Origin: JAOPZW01 sp963807305
Lineage (GTDB): Bacteria > Actinomycetota > Thermoleophilia > Solirubrobacterales > Solirubrobacteraceae
Length of the DNA stretch: 64,000 bases
NCBI GenBank assembly: GCA_963807305.1
Contig: CAWEBN010000014.1
Span: 140,373 to 204,372, forward strand
Direction of reading: 5' to 3'
A model generated the notes under the pieces. That model worked only from the letters and a program-made list of their open reading frames with translations, made no database searches and was not told the DNA's origin. Within the stretch, counting starts at the first letter, position 1. Every line of letters starts with the position of its first letter. A program made the translations under genes and the position numbers. Positions 33,391-41,845 of this stretch are shown piece by piece.

Positions 33391-33875
33391 GAGTCCCCGG
33401 CGAAGTCCTCCGGGGTGACCTGGTCGAGGAACTCCTTGAAGCGGTCGACGACCTCCTCGGTGTCCTCGACCTCGTGCTCGAATTCGATCGCCGACTCGGC
33501 GATGACGTCCTCGGCGGCGAAGATCGGGGCGCCCGAGCGCACCGCGAGGGCCAGCGCGTCGCTGGGCCGCGAGTCGATCTCGAGCTCGCGGCCGTTGACG
33601 GCCAGCGTGATCGAGGCGAAGAAGGTGTTGTCGCGCAGCTCGGTCACGGCGACCTGCGTGCAGCGCACGTCCAGCTCGCCCAGCATGTCCACGAGCAGGT
33701 CATGGGTCATCGGGCGCGGCGTCGTCGCTCCCTGGAGCTTCATCAGGATCGCGGCAGCCTCTGGATGGCCGATCCAGATGGGCAGGAACTTGTTGCTGTC
33801 GGCGGTCTTGAGCAGGACGATCGGCTGCTTGCCGACCATGTCGAAGCTCACGCCGTAGATGACCATTTCCTGCAC
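33387..33875 (-). CDS. Bifunctional nuclease family (DUF151) protein
   Basis: A 162-residue protein. The conserved VLLKTADSNKFLPIWIGHPEAAAI, RPMTHDLLVDML and LEIDSRPSDALALAVRSGAPIF blocks define the DUF151/bifunctional nuclease family (DNase/RNase activity reported in plants). The GTG at 33875 is preferred because GGAG lies five bases upstream; an ATG at 33866 is also possible. Its stop and the stop of the converging ligase gene share the palindrome CTAG, leaving no spacer. Confidence 0.88.
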   Translation of the reverse strand: MQEMVIYGVSFDMVGKQPIVLLKTADSNKFLPIWIGHPEAAAILMKLQGATTPRPMTHDLLVDMLGELDVRCTQVAVTELRDNTFFASITLAVNGRELEIDSRPSDALALAVRSGAPIFAAEDVIAESAIEFEHEVEDTEEVVDRFKEFLDQVTPEDFAGDS

Positions 33876-33996
33876 TGCGGCTCCCTCGCGCGAGTCGGTG
33901 GTCGATCCAGTATAGGCACGGGGCCGGAGGCCGCCGGGCGCTTTCGCGGCCTCACCGGTGGCATGGATCGCCGTGCGGTGGGCATACGAGGGTCGT

Positions 33997-34236
33997 ATGC
34001 CTTCACGGCGCCGGATCCCGATCTGCGTCGCCCTCGCCATCGTCGTCGCCCTGGTGTGCGCCGCCCCGTCGTTCGCCCACGGGCCAGGTGTCCGCGCGTG
34101 GCTGACCACCGGCGATGAGTCGAGCCTGCTCGCCGAGCAGCCACCCGCGGCCTTCGGCGCCCCGGACCCCACCGCGCCGACGATCGCGGTCGATCCGGCC
34201 CGCTCCTACCAGCGCATCGAGGGCCGCGGCGCGTAG
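33997..34236 (+). pseudogene. Truncated glycoside hydrolase family 30 (glucosylceramidase-like) N terminus
   Basis: A start codon leads to a good signal peptide (RRRIPICVALAIVVALVCAA, ending SFA-HG), then VRAWLTTGDESSLLAEQP and IAVDPARSYQRIEGRGA and a stop. Secreted GH30 enzymes begin exactly so, with YQxIxGFGAaiTDSSA following. Here the frame ends in the middle of that motif, and the remaining ~400 residues of the barrel are absent. It is therefore a secreted 79-residue stub, or a pseudogene created by deletion; no remainder is visible downstream. Confidence 0.6.
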
Positions 34237-34262
34237 CGCGGCAACGCGGTCCTCGCGACCGC

Positions 34263-34315
34263 TTCACGACGCTCACCGGCACGCGGTAGTGTCGCTTGCA
34301 ACAAGCGACGGAGGG
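34263..34315 (+). promoter_or_regulatory. Promoter with perfect palindrome over the start of a small gene
   Basis: TTCACG (34263-34268) and TAGTGT (34287-34292) are 18 bases apart and make a weak actinobacterial promoter. A perfect 8-bp inverted repeat GTCGCTTG / CAAGCGAC (34291-34298 and 34302-34309, loop CAA) covers the transcription start and abuts the ribosome binding site GGAGGG (34310-34315). It could be a repressor operator, or an mRNA hairpin next to the Shine-Dalgarno. Confidence 0.45.
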
Positions 34316-34318
34316 CCC

Positions 34319-34525
34319 ATGCGCGATGTCTACCGAGATCCAGACGCCGGCTGGATAGACCGGCTGCGCGCCCGTCGCGTGCATCGGCGCGCTATGCGCG
34401 CCGATCGTCGTGCGCGGCGTCGGGCCCGTCTTGGCGGCCGGCCGGACGACGCGGCGTCGCGGGCGGCGGCCGGGAACTACCGGGGCGGCGGCTACTTCAC
34501 GACGAAGCCACCCCCCAAGGAGTGA
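34319..34525 (+). CDS. Small arginine-rich protein of unknown function
   Basis: A 68-residue frame starting right after GGAGGGCCC. The sequence begins MRDVYRDPDAGWIDRL, has a very basic middle (about one third Arg), and ends in YRGGGYFTTKPPPKE. The Gly/aromatic tail YRGGGYFTT and the good ribosome binding site argue that it is translated. It has a perfect palindrome upstream. No family is recognised; the pattern suggests an RNA- or DNA-binding small protein, or a disordered stress protein. It lies beside the GH30 stub and the AraC regulator (convergent). Confidence 0.5.
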   Translation: MRDVYRDPDAGWIDRLRARRVHRRAMRADRRARRRARLGGRPDDAASRAAAGNYRGGGYFTTKPPPKE

Positions 34526-34616
34526 CGGCCCGGCCACGCGCGAGTCGGCCGGCGGCAGAGGGACCGCCGCAACCCGCGCCATCGTCGTGCGCGGGGCGCC
34601 CGGGCCATGGGCCGGC

Positions 34617-35564
34617 CTACGCGGCGGTCGCGAGCGCCCGTGCCCGGGCGTGGCGCCGGTACCGGCCGGGGGCGATCCCGCGGTGGCGCGTGAATGCACG
34701 CGAGAACGAATACTCGGACCGGTAGCCGACGGCGGCCGCGATCGTGCCGACCGTGTCGTCCGTGTCCCGCAGGCGCTGGGCGGCGAGGTCCATGCGCCAG
34801 CGCGTGAGGTATTCCGGCGGCGTCTCGCCGACGAGGTGGGCGAAGCGGCGGGCCAGGGTCGCGCGCGACACGCTGACCTCGCGGGCCAGCGACTCGATCG
34901 TCCACGGCTCGCCAGGCCGCTGGTGGATGGCGTTCATCGCGCCGGCGACCACCGGGTCGCGCAGCGCGAGCAGCCAGCCGTCGGTCGCGTCGTCGTCCTG
35001 CAGGCGCAGCCACGCTCGCATCACGTGGATCAACAGCACGTCGATCAGTCGGCCCACCGCTGCGCGCGCGCCGGGCGGGCGGCCGCCGAGCTCGAGCGCG
35101 AGCAGCCTCAGCGTCGCGGCGACGGCCCCGTCGTCGCCGGGCATCCCGGCCGGGACATGCAGCACCGGCGGCAGCTGGGACATGAGTGGGTGGGCGACCT
35201 CGTGGTCGTAGTCATAGGCCGCGCAGAGCACGCGCGTTGCGGCGCCGAGACCCTGGATGATCATGTCGCCGTCGGGCGTGAGGCGGGAGTCCGTCTGAAA
35301 CCGCGCCAGAGACTCCGTGCGCGCGTCTACCGACGACACCAGCTCGTGTGGCGTGTTGGTGGGCAGGAGAACGACGTCGCCGGGCATCAGGCGCTGCGGC
35401 GCGCGGCCGGGCATGCGCAGCCAGCAGGTGCCGCCCACCACCGCGTGAAAGACGGCACCGGGCACTGGGTCGACGGCCACGCCCCACGGCTCGTGGGCGA
35501 TGAGCTGGGCCATCACGGCACCCGAGACGCGGCTGAGGTCGAACACGTCGGCGAGCGGGTCCAC
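34617..35564 (-). CDS. AraC-family regulator with cupin sensor
   Basis: A 315-residue regulator. The N-terminal cupin_6-type sensor (about 1-175) has GTCWLRMPG, LMPGDVVLLPTNTPHEL and a Cys pair region VLCAAYDYDHEV. The C-terminal AraC domain has two helix-turn-helix motifs (IESLAREVSVSRATLARRF, then TVGTIAAAVGYRSEYSFSRAF), followed by GIAPGRYRR. It starts at GTG 35564 and is divergent from the peroxiredoxin gene with ~118 bases between them. Regulators of this type commonly control a divergent oxidoreductase, here probably the peroxiredoxin (inference). Confidence 0.88.
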   Translation of the reverse strand: MDPLADVFDLSRVSGAVMAQLIAHEPWGVAVDPVPGAVFHAVVGGTCWLRMPGRAPQRLMPGDVVLLPTNTPHELVSSVDARTESLARFQTDSRLTPDGDMIIQGLGAATRVLCAAYDYDHEVAHPLMSQLPPVLHVPAGMPGDDGAVAATLRLLALELGGRPPGARAAVGRLIDVLLIHVMRAWLRLQDDDATDGWLLALRDPVVAGAMNAIHQRPGEPWTIESLAREVSVSRATLARRFAHLVGETPPEYLTRWRMDLAAQRLRDTDDTVGTIAAAVGYRSEYSFSRAFTRHRGIAPGRYRRHARARALATAA

Positions 35565-35589
35565 GAGCGTCGCAGCTTATCGCCATCCG

Positions 35590-35614
35590 GCTCATCAATC
35601 ACACCGCGATGAGC
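35590..35614. promoter_or_regulatory. Inverted repeat between araC-type and peroxiredoxin genes
   Basis: GCTCATC (35590-35596) and GATGAGC (35608-35614) are a perfect 7-bp inverted repeat with an 11-base spacer in the divergent intergenic region. The ~18-base centre-to-centre spacing fits one and a half to two helical turns, as for a dimeric operator. It is the best candidate binding site of the AraC regulator, but this is unproven. Confidence 0.35.
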
Positions 35615-35682
35615 TGAACGGCTATCGATCTGCGGTTGTGGCGCATTGTTGTGGCAGCGGAGCGCTCATACCCTGCTTCACC

Positions 35683-36345
35683 ATGTCCACCGTAACCCCC
35701 TCCACTTCCCTCACCGCGGCGACCACCGACATGCGCGCCGGCCTGCTCAGCCAGGTCGGCGAGGAGACTCTGTCGGTCTTCGACCGTGACGCCGAGGCAA
35801 TGGGCGCCGGCGACATGTTCGCGGGCGCGCTGCGCGCCGGCGATCGCGCCCCGGCGTTCCGGCTTGCGGACGCGCGTGGCGGCGAGCTCGCGCTCGACGA
35901 CCTGCTCGCCGACGGCCCCGTGGTGCTGGTCTTCTACCGCGGCGCCTGGTGCCCGTACTGCAACCTGCAGCTCGCGGCCTTCCAGTCCGCGCTGGCCGAC
36001 ATCCGCGCCGCCGGCGCGACGCTGGTCGCCGTCTCCCCGCAGACGCCCGACCAGTCGCTGACCCTGGCCGAGCGCCACGCGCTGGAGTTCCCGGTGTTGT
36101 CGGACGCCGGCAACGCCGTGGCCCGCAGCTACGGCCTGGTGTTCACGCAGAGCGAGGCCGTGACGGCCACGTCGCGCCGGCTCGGCGTCGCGCTCGCCGA
36201 CTTCAACGGCGACGACAGCAACACGCTGCCGGCCGCGTCGACGTTCGTGATCGGCGAGGACGGCGTGATCCGTTTCGCCTCCGTCTCCGGCGACTACCGC
36301 TGGCGGGTCGGGCCCGACGAGGTCCTGGCAGCGCTGCGCGGTTGA
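35683..36345 (+). CDS. Peroxiredoxin-like (AhpC/TSA) protein
   Basis: A 220-residue thioredoxin-fold peroxidase. GDRAPAFRLADARGGELAL leads to the active site YRGAWCPYCNLQL, a CxxC as in Prx-like/PRXL2-type proteins. PQTPDQSLTLAERHALEFPVLSD and ASTFVIGEDGVIRFA complete the fold. It would reduce peroxides with thiols. The start is at ATG 35683; the first ~45 residues are a helical extension before the core. It is divergent from the AraC regulator. Confidence 0.9.
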   Translation: MSTVTPSTSLTAATTDMRAGLLSQVGEETLSVFDRDAEAMGAGDMFAGALRAGDRAPAFRLADARGGELALDDLLADGPVVLVFYRGAWCPYCNLQLAAFQSALADIRAAGATLVAVSPQTPDQSLTLAERHALEFPVLSDAGNAVARSYGLVFTQSEAVTATSRRLGVALADFNGDDSNTLPAASTFVIGEDGVIRFASVSGDYRWRVGPDEVLAALRG

Positions 36346-36578
36346 ACGGTGGCGAACGTCCTCGCCGTCCGGGCCGCCGCCGCCCGAGGTCACCAGAGTG
36401 CACCACGCGCTGGTGCGCGTCGCAGTGCGGCGATGCTCGCCAACTCGACAGGTTCAGCGCCACCGTCGTCGTGCCCGCTGCAGCGCGACTGGGGCTTGAC
36501 CGCGGCAACGAGCGGCGTGGCTGGTCGTCGCGGTGCGGTGCCGTCGTGCGCCGGCTCCTGACCGCCACAAGTCGCGCC

Positions 36579-37550
36579 TCACACGGTGATGACGACCTTG
36601 CCGCGTGGGCGGCCTTCTCTGAGGTACCGGATGGCGTCGGGGACGTCGCTCAGGGGGTAGGCCCGGTCGACGACGGGCGTGACCTTCTCGGCTTCGATGA
36701 GCTCCTTGAGGACCATCAGGTCCCCGTGGTTCTCGCGCGAGACGAACGTCCCCAGCTTCTGCCCGACGAACCGCGACAGCACCAGCGCCCGGAGCTGGCG
36801 ATCGGTGCCCCCGAGCCAGCGCCCATCGGTCTCGCCTCCGACGATGACGAGCGTCCCCTCCGGGGTCAGTGCACGCCGCAAGCGCGACAATGACGCGTTC
36901 CCGCCGACATCGAGGATCGCCTCGTAGCGCTGCTGCCCGTCTGCGAAGTCCTCACGCATGTAGTCGATGACGTGGTCGGCACCAAGGGAGCGAACCAGGT
37001 CCACCTTCGCCGTGCTGCACACGCCGGTCACGTGAGCCCCGAACACCTTGGCCACCTGCACGGCGTACGTCCCCACGCCACCGGACGCACCAACGATCAG
37101 CACCTTCTGGTTCGGGCGCACCCTGGCGTGGTCGCGTAGGCCCTGCAGTGCGGTCAAGCCAGAGATCGCGACAACCGCCGCCTGCTCGAACGTGAGGTTG
37201 GCCGGCTTGGGCGCCAGTCTGTCCTCGGACGCGCGGGCGTACTCGGCGTAGGAGCCCTTGGCGATCCCGAACACCTCGTCGCCAGGCCGAAACCCGCTCA
37301 CCTCCTTGCCCACGGCGTGTACCACGCCCGCCACGTCCGCACCAAGCACCGGATTCTTCGGCGCGCGCAACCCGAAGCCCGCCACGCGAATCGGGTACGG
37401 CAGCCCCGCCATGACGTGCCACACCCCCTGATCGACGCCGGCCGCGCGCACCCGCACAACCACATCGTCATCCCCGACCAGCGGCCTTTCGACGTCCCTG
37501 AGCTCCAGGACATCGGCCGAGCCGTACGTGTCGCGGACGATCGCCTTCAT
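36579..37550 (-). CDS. NAD(P)-dependent medium-chain dehydrogenase/reductase (quinone-oxidoreductase-like)
   Basis: A 323-residue MDR enzyme. The N-terminal catalytic domain has VLGADVAGVVHAVG and the Rossmann domain has the cofactor loop LIVGASGGVGTYAVQVAK and the acceptor site VCSTAKVDLVRSLGADHVIDY. There are no structural-zinc cysteines, so it belongs to the zinc-free quinone-reductase/enoyl-reductase-like group. The start is at ATG 37550 (MKAIVRDTYGSADVLELRDV). It is alone and convergent with the peroxiredoxin gene, with ~230 empty bases between. Confidence 0.88.
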   Translation of the reverse strand: MKAIVRDTYGSADVLELRDVERPLVGDDDVVVRVRAAGVDQGVWHVMAGLPYPIRVAGFGLRAPKNPVLGADVAGVVHAVGKEVSGFRPGDEVFGIAKGSYAEYARASEDRLAPKPANLTFEQAAVVAISGLTALQGLRDHARVRPNQKVLIVGASGGVGTYAVQVAKVFGAHVTGVCSTAKVDLVRSLGADHVIDYMREDFADGQQRYEAILDVGGNASLSRLRRALTPEGTLVIVGGETDGRWLGGTDRQLRALVLSRFVGQKLGTFVSRENHGDLMVLKELIEAEKVTPVVDRAYPLSDVPDAIRYLREGRPRGKVVITV

Positions 37551-37813
37551 GGTCTCCGGTCGAGCCACGCGGTCGAGTATCTCCTGCTTCGCGCTGCGCC
37601 CCAAACCGAGGCGCGGTCTCCCGCCGGCAAGCGCACGCGGCCGAGGCGAGCTTCTGGACCTTGTCCCTCCCGGTCCGGCGCCGCGAGAGCGCGTTCACCA
37701 CAGTGCGCCCGGAAGGCCCCCGCGGATCGTCAGCAACATCGCCACAAACCACTGGAGCGGGCCGGCGAGCCCCCGGGGATGCGGGACCCCGATGGAGACG
37801 GGGGTTTCGGAGG

Positions 37814-37887
<74 letters not shown>

Positions 37888-37914
37888 CTTGCGGGCCGCG
37901 GATTGTAGCGAGGA

Positions 37915-38790
37915 TCAGGCGACCGCTCGGGGGCGCACGCGGCGGGCCAGAGCGAGCGCCTCGTCGACGTCCTCGAAGGCGAGCTCGACCTTGTAGCCGG
38001 TGCCGCGGGGGCGCACGCGGACCTCGGTCCCGAGGGCGGCGCCGAGGGCTTCGGTGATGCGGGCGGCGGCGGCCTCCTGGTCCGGGTGCAGCGCCGCGCG
38101 GCCGCGTCTTGCCGCGCGGGCCGGGGCGTTCGCCTCACGGGCGCGCTGCTCGACCACGCGCACCGACCAGCCGCCCTGGACCGCAGCGCGCGCGATGCTG
38201 CGGCGGTCGGCGTGGTCGTCGGCCAGCAGCAGGGCACGGCCGTGACCCTCGGTCAGGGAGCCGTCCTCGACCAGCGCGAGCGCCTCGTCAGGCAGGTCGA
38301 GCAGGCGCAGGAGGTTGGAGACGGCGACGCGGCTACGGCCGACGCGACGGCCGACCTCCTCGCGCGTGAGCCCCAACTCCTCGACGAGGCCCGCCACGGC
38401 GCGGGCGGCCTCGATCGGGTTGAGGTCTTCGCGCGCCATGTTCTCGATGAGGGCGTCCTCGAGCGACTGCGCGTCGTCGCGCTGCTGGACGAGCGCGGGC
38501 AGGATCTCGAGGCCCGCGAGCCGGGCGGCGCGCCAGCGGCGCTCGCCGGCGACCAGCTCGTAGGTCCCGCCGGGGCGCGGGCGCACGAGGATGGGCTGCA
38601 GCACGCCGCGCTCCCTGACCGAGTCGGCCAGGGCCTGCAGCGCGTCCTCGTCGAAGCGCTTGCGCGGCTGATCGGGGTTGGGCGCGACGAGATCGACGTG
38701 GAGCTCGCGCAGCTCGGCGGCGCCCTCCTCGCCCTCCGAGACCGACAGGATGGCCGCGAGTCCGCGGCCCATGCCTCGACGCTCAGCCAC
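37915..38790 (-). CDS. parB: Chromosome partitioning protein ParB
   Basis: A 291-residue protein that binds parS and spreads as a CTP-dependent clamp. The N-terminal domain has the CTP-binding blocks PNPDQPRKRFDE and GERRWRAARLAG plus ENMAREDLNPIEAA. The central helix-turn-helix is LTREEVGRRVGRSRVAVSNLLRLL. The C-terminal part with the conserved VEQRARE and LALARRVRP dimerises. The GTG start at 38790 overlaps the parA stop by eight bases. Last protein gene of the rsmG-parA-parB segment on this strand. Confidence 0.95.
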   Translation of the reverse strand: MAERRGMGRGLAAILSVSEGEEGAAELRELHVDLVAPNPDQPRKRFDEDALQALADSVRERGVLQPILVRPRPGGTYELVAGERRWRAARLAGLEILPALVQQRDDAQSLEDALIENMAREDLNPIEAARAVAGLVEELGLTREEVGRRVGRSRVAVSNLLRLLDLPDEALALVEDGSLTEGHGRALLLADDHADRRSIARAAVQGGWSVRVVEQRAREANAPARAARRGRAALHPDQEAAAARITEALGAALGTEVRVRPRGTGYKVELAFEDVDEALALARRVRPRAVA

Positions 38791-39541
38791 GTGCCGCCAC
38801 TTCCTTCGCGAGTTCGAAATAGGCCTCCGCACCACTCGAGTGCGGGTCGTGATGGATGACCGGACGCCCGAAGCTCGGCGCCTCGCCGAGGCGCACGCTA
38901 CGCGGGATCACGGTGTCGAAGACCAGCTGCGGGAAGTGCTGGCGCACCTCGCGCTCGACGTCGCGCGCCAGGCGGGTGCGCCCGTCGTGCATGGTCAGGA
39001 GCATCCCTGCGACGGCGAGACGCGGGTTGAGCTCGCGCTGGATGAGGCCCAGCGTGTCGAGCAGGCCGGCGAGGCCCTCCAGCGCGTAGTACTCGGTCTG
39101 GACCGGAACGATCACCCGGTCGGCCGCGACCAGCGCGTTGACGGTCAGCGGGCCGAGCGACGGCGGGCAGTCGAGGAGGGTGTAGGCGAAGCGGTCGCGC
39201 ACCGGGGCCAGCGCCTCACGCAGCCGCTGCTCGGAGCCCGGCTCCCGCGGGAGCTCGACGTTGGCAGCAGCCAGATCCGGGTGCGAGGGCAGGATCGTCA
39301 GGTTGGCGATGGCAGTGGGCGCGAGCGCCTCCTCCGCCGTCGCCGAGCCGCACAGGACGTCGTAGACGCTCGGCTCGCGATCCTTCTCGAGCCCCAGCCC
39401 GACGGTCGCGTTCGCCTGCGGATCGATGTCGACGAGCAGCGTCGCGTAGCCGGCCTCGGCGATGCAGGCGGCGACGTTGACCGCGGTCGTCGTCTTCCCA
39501 ACCCCGCCCTTCTGATTCGCGATCGCGTAGATCGTCCCCAT
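38783..39541 (-). CDS. parA: Chromosome partitioning ATPase ParA (Soj-like)
   Basis: The 252-residue protein has the deviant Walker A KGGVGKTTTAV at the start (MGTIYAIANQ before it), Walker A' LLVDIDPQANAT and Walker B LLDCPPSLGPLT. It is short and lacks the N-terminal helix-turn-helix of plasmid ParA, so it is a chromosomal Soj type. It pairs with ParB to segregate the origin region. About 70 bases separate it from rsmG; this gap holds a perfect palindrome TTCGGCGCCGAA (39589-39600). Confidence 0.95.
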   Translation of the reverse strand: MGTIYAIANQKGGVGKTTTAVNVAACIAEAGYATLLVDIDPQANATVGLGLEKDREPSVYDVLCGSATAEEALAPTAIANLTILPSHPDLAAANVELPREPGSEQRLREALAPVRDRFAYTLLDCPPSLGPLTVNALVAADRVIVPVQTEYYALEGLAGLLDTLGLIQRELNPRLAVAGMLLTMHDGRTRLARDVEREVRQHFPQLVFDTVIPRSVRLGEAPSFGRPVIHHDPHSSGAEAYFELAKEVAARG

Positions 39542-39612
39542 TGACCGTCAAGCTAGCGGCGACTCCGGTCGGAGCCCGCAGGTCTTCGTTCGGCGCCGAA
39601 GCGCCATAACCT

Positions 39613-40332
39613 TCAAGTCGAGGCTCGGATCGGCCGCTTGCGGGCCATTCCCGGGCGGCGTGGGTATCGGCTCGGCGTTGGCCTCACCTTCGAGCTGAGG
39701 TAGAGATGACGATCGCGGGTCCGCGGGAACGGCTCGACGGCGATCGGTTCCGGCACGCTCATCCCCAGCTTCCCCGCGGCCGCCGCACCATCGGCCTCCT
39801 CGGCCGCCTCACGGCGCCCCTTCCAGGCCACGAGCAGGCCGCCGGCCTCGAGCAGAGGCGCCGCGTACTCGAGGAGGACCGGCAGCGGCGCCAGGGCACG
39901 GGCCACCACGACGTCCTGGGCGCCAAGCCCGTCCGGCCACTCCTCGGCCCGCGCGTTGACGACCTCCACGTTCCCCAGCCCAAGTTGGTGGGCCGCCGAG
40001 GCGAGAAAGGCGCATTTGCGACCCACGCTCTCTACCAGCGCCACGCGGGCGCCCGGCACGGCGATCGCCAGCGCGAGGCCCGGAAACCCGCCTCCAGAGC
40101 CGAGATCGGCGAGTCGCCGGGCGGTGCGGACCGCCGGCACGTCGAGCGCCACGAGGGAGTCGGCCACGTGGGCATCCACGCCCTCGGCCGGATCGCGGAC
40201 GGAAGTGATGGCGGCCGGCTCGGCCGCGACCAGGTCGAGGAGCACGGCGAGCTGCCGCTCGGCGCGGGCGGGAAGCTCGTGGAGGGCCGCCAGCCGGGCC
40301 AGCCGCGCAGCGACGTCGGTGGACACCGTCAA
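39613..40332 (-). CDS. rsmG: 16S rRNA (guanine527-N7)-methyltransferase RsmG/GidB
   Basis: A 239-residue SAM-dependent methyltransferase. LADLGSGGGFPGLALAIAVP (motif I), ESVGRKCAFLASAAHQLGL and VVNARAEEW, with VVARALAPLPVLLEYAAPLL, are the family core. The C-terminal tail SSKVRPTPSRYPRRPGMARKRPI contains the usual YPRRPG. The start is TTG at 40332 or GTG at 40326; the first repeat of the 18-bp pair overlaps this start, so one of them may be the binding site for a regulator of this gene. Confidence 0.93.
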   Translation of the reverse strand: MTVSTDVAARLARLAALHELPARAERQLAVLLDLVAAEPAAITSVRDPAEGVDAHVADSLVALDVPAVRTARRLADLGSGGGFPGLALAIAVPGARVALVESVGRKCAFLASAAHQLGLGNVEVVNARAEEWPDGLGAQDVVVARALAPLPVLLEYAAPLLEAGGLLVAWKGRREAAEEADGAAAAGKLGMSVPEPIAVEPFPRTRDRHLYLSSKVRPTPSRYPRRPGMARKRPIRAST

Positions 40333-40343
40333 ACGTGAAACCT
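40326..40343. repeat. 18-bp direct repeat, copy 1 (parS-like half site)
   Basis: CCGTCAAACGTGAAACCT occurs here and, identical, at 40376-40393, with a 50-bp period. The part GTCAAACGTGAAAC matches the parS core GTTTCACGTGAAAC at 11 of 14 positions. Copy 1 overlaps the rsmG start codon region. Since parA and parB follow downstream on the same strand, ParB binding is a sensible hypothesis. Confidence 0.6.
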
Positions 40344-40375
40344 ACGTGGTGGGCGCAGCGACGGCATCGGGCGGG

Positions 40376-40393
40376 CCGTCAAACGTGAAACCT
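40376..40393. repeat. 18-bp direct repeat, copy 2 (parS-like half site)
   Basis: Identical to the copy at 40326-40343, placed upstream of the rsmG start and just after the jag stop. Both copies have the same orientation, unlike a palindromic parS. Exact identity over 18 bp between two non-coding positions is unlikely by chance. Confidence 0.6.
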
Positions 40394-40409
40394 CGCTCCC
40401 CCGCGGGCG

Positions 40410-40883
40410 CTACGTCACGAGCGGCGCGACGACGAGGTGGCGGTCCGGCTCCTCGCCCTCGCTGTACGTCTCGACGCCCCCCTGGTCGCGCAGGTACTCG
40501 TGCACGAGCTTTCGCTCACTCGCCGTCATCACGTCGAGGGCGACCGGGCGTCGCTGGCGGCGCGCGTCCTCGGCCGCCTGGTCGGCGAGTCGCTGCAGCG
40601 CCTCTGCGCGGCGCGCCCGATAGCCCTCGGCGTCGACGACGACCCGCAGGTCGCCGGCGGGAGCGCCGCCACCACGGGTCAGCACGATGCGGAAGACGAG
40701 GTGCTGCACGGCGTCGATCGTCTGCCCGTGACGCCCGATGAACAAGCCGAGATCGTGGCCGTGGACGGTGCCGGTCACGACGTCGCCGTCGCGGCCGACC
40801 TCGACCTCGCCCTTCAGCCCCAGCGCCGTCACCACCTCTTCGAGCACCTCCTGGACCGTGCTCTCGACGACGTCCGAGCTCAT
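40410..40883 (-). CDS. jag: Jag/KhpB RNA-binding protein
   Basis: A 157-residue protein with a KH domain (DLGLFIGRHGQTIDAVQHLV, containing the GxxG loop) and a C-terminal R3H domain (RPVALDVMTASERKLVHEYL). There is no N-terminal Jag_N domain. KhpB binds RNA and affects cell division in Gram-positive bacteria. The ATG overlaps the yidC stop (ATGA); together with yidC and rnpA it forms the conserved dnaA-side cluster. Confidence 0.93.
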   Translation of the reverse strand: MSSDVVESTVQEVLEEVVTALGLKGEVEVGRDGDVVTGTVHGHDLGLFIGRHGQTIDAVQHLVFRIVLTRGGGAPAGDLRVVVDAEGYRARRAEALQRLADQAAEDARRQRRPVALDVMTASERKLVHEYLRDQGGVETYSEGEEPDRHLVVAPLVT

Positions 40884-41845
40884 CTGCGCCTTCCGGTCTT
40901 CTTCTTGCGCCGCTGACGCGGGGGCGGGGGCGGAGCGCTCGCGCGGCGCTCGCGCGGCTCCGGCGCCGCGCCCTCGTCGCCGTTGGTACTCGGTTTTGCC
41001 TTCGCCTTGGGCTCCTTCGACGGCTTCGGGCCCGCGCGCTCACCCTTGTCGGCGACCACGGCCGCCGCCCCGGCCGGCTTGACGTCCGGTCCTGTCCCTG
41101 GCGCCCCGAGCACAGGCAATCCCGCACCACGCCTGATGATGTACTGCTGGCCGACAGTCCAGAAGTTCGTGGTGATCCAGTAGACGAGCAGTCCGGCCGG
41201 GAAGCCCTGGATGAAGGGCACGAACACGAAGGGCAGCGCGATCATGATGAAGCGCTGGTTGCGGTCGGCCGTGACCGACATCAAGACGCTCGAGAGCAGC
41301 TGCGACCCCACGTAGAGCACGAGCAGGACCGCCAGGACCCAGCCGGTCGCGTGGGCGGTCAGGTCCGGGATGAAGAGGAACTTCGCGCTCCCCGGATCCA
41401 CCTGGTTGCAGGCGACGTTGGTGACGCTCGTCCCATGCTGCGCCGCGTACTTCACGATGCCCGGGCAGATGTCGAGCTTGAGGTCCTTCCGCAGCATGTA
41501 GAACAGCGAGAAGAACACCGGGAGCTGCAGCACCAGGGGCAGGCACGACCCGAACGGGTTGACCTTGTTCTCCTGGTAGAACTTCATCATCTCCTGGTTC
41601 AGGCGCTGACGGTCGTCCTTGTACTTGGCCTGCAGCGACTTGATCTCGGGCGAGAGGCGCTGCAGGGCCTGCATGGACTTGAACTGCTTGAGCGTCAGCG
41701 GAATCAGGGCCGCGCGGACCACGATGGTCAGCGCGATGATCGAGAAGCCCCACGAGAACCCGACCGTGTCGTGGAAGAACACGAGCACGTGATCGAACAC
41801 GTCGATCAGCGGCTGGACGGGGTTGGCGATCGGGAGGATGTTCAT
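40880..41845 (-). CDS. yidC: Membrane protein insertase YidC
   Basis: The 321-residue protein begins directly with a helix and has no large periplasmic domain, as usual in Gram-positives. Core blocks are FSWGFSIIALTIVVRAALIP, LTLKQFKSMQALQRLSPEIK, KVNPFGSCLPLVLQLPVFFS and FWTVGQQYI. The invariant hydrophilic groove Arg is in VVRAALIP. The C-terminal tail is Lys/Arg-rich and ends KKKTGRRR, as in ribosome-binding YidC tails. It overlaps yidD by four bases. Confidence 0.94.
   Translation of the reverse strand: MNILPIANPVQPLIDVFDHVLVFFHDTVGFSWGFSIIALTIVVRAALIPLTLKQFKSMQALQRLSPEIKSLQAKYKDDRQRLNQEMMKFYQENKVNPFGSCLPLVLQLPVFFSLFYMLRKDLKLDICPGIVKYAAQHGTSVTNVACNQVDPGSAKFLFIPDLTAHATGWVLAVLLVLYVGSQLLSSVLMSVTADRNQRFIMIALPFVFVPFIQGFPAGLLVYWITTNFWTVGQQYIIRRGAGLPVLGAPGTGPDVKPAGAAAVVADKGERAGPKPSKEPKAKAKPSTNGDEGAAPEPRERRASAPPPPPRQRRKKKTGRRR

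Noticed and set aside
36346..36578. Possible gene after the peroxiredoxin
   Set aside because: Frames on both strands are Arg/Ser-rich with no motifs; it is probably just the convergent spacer.
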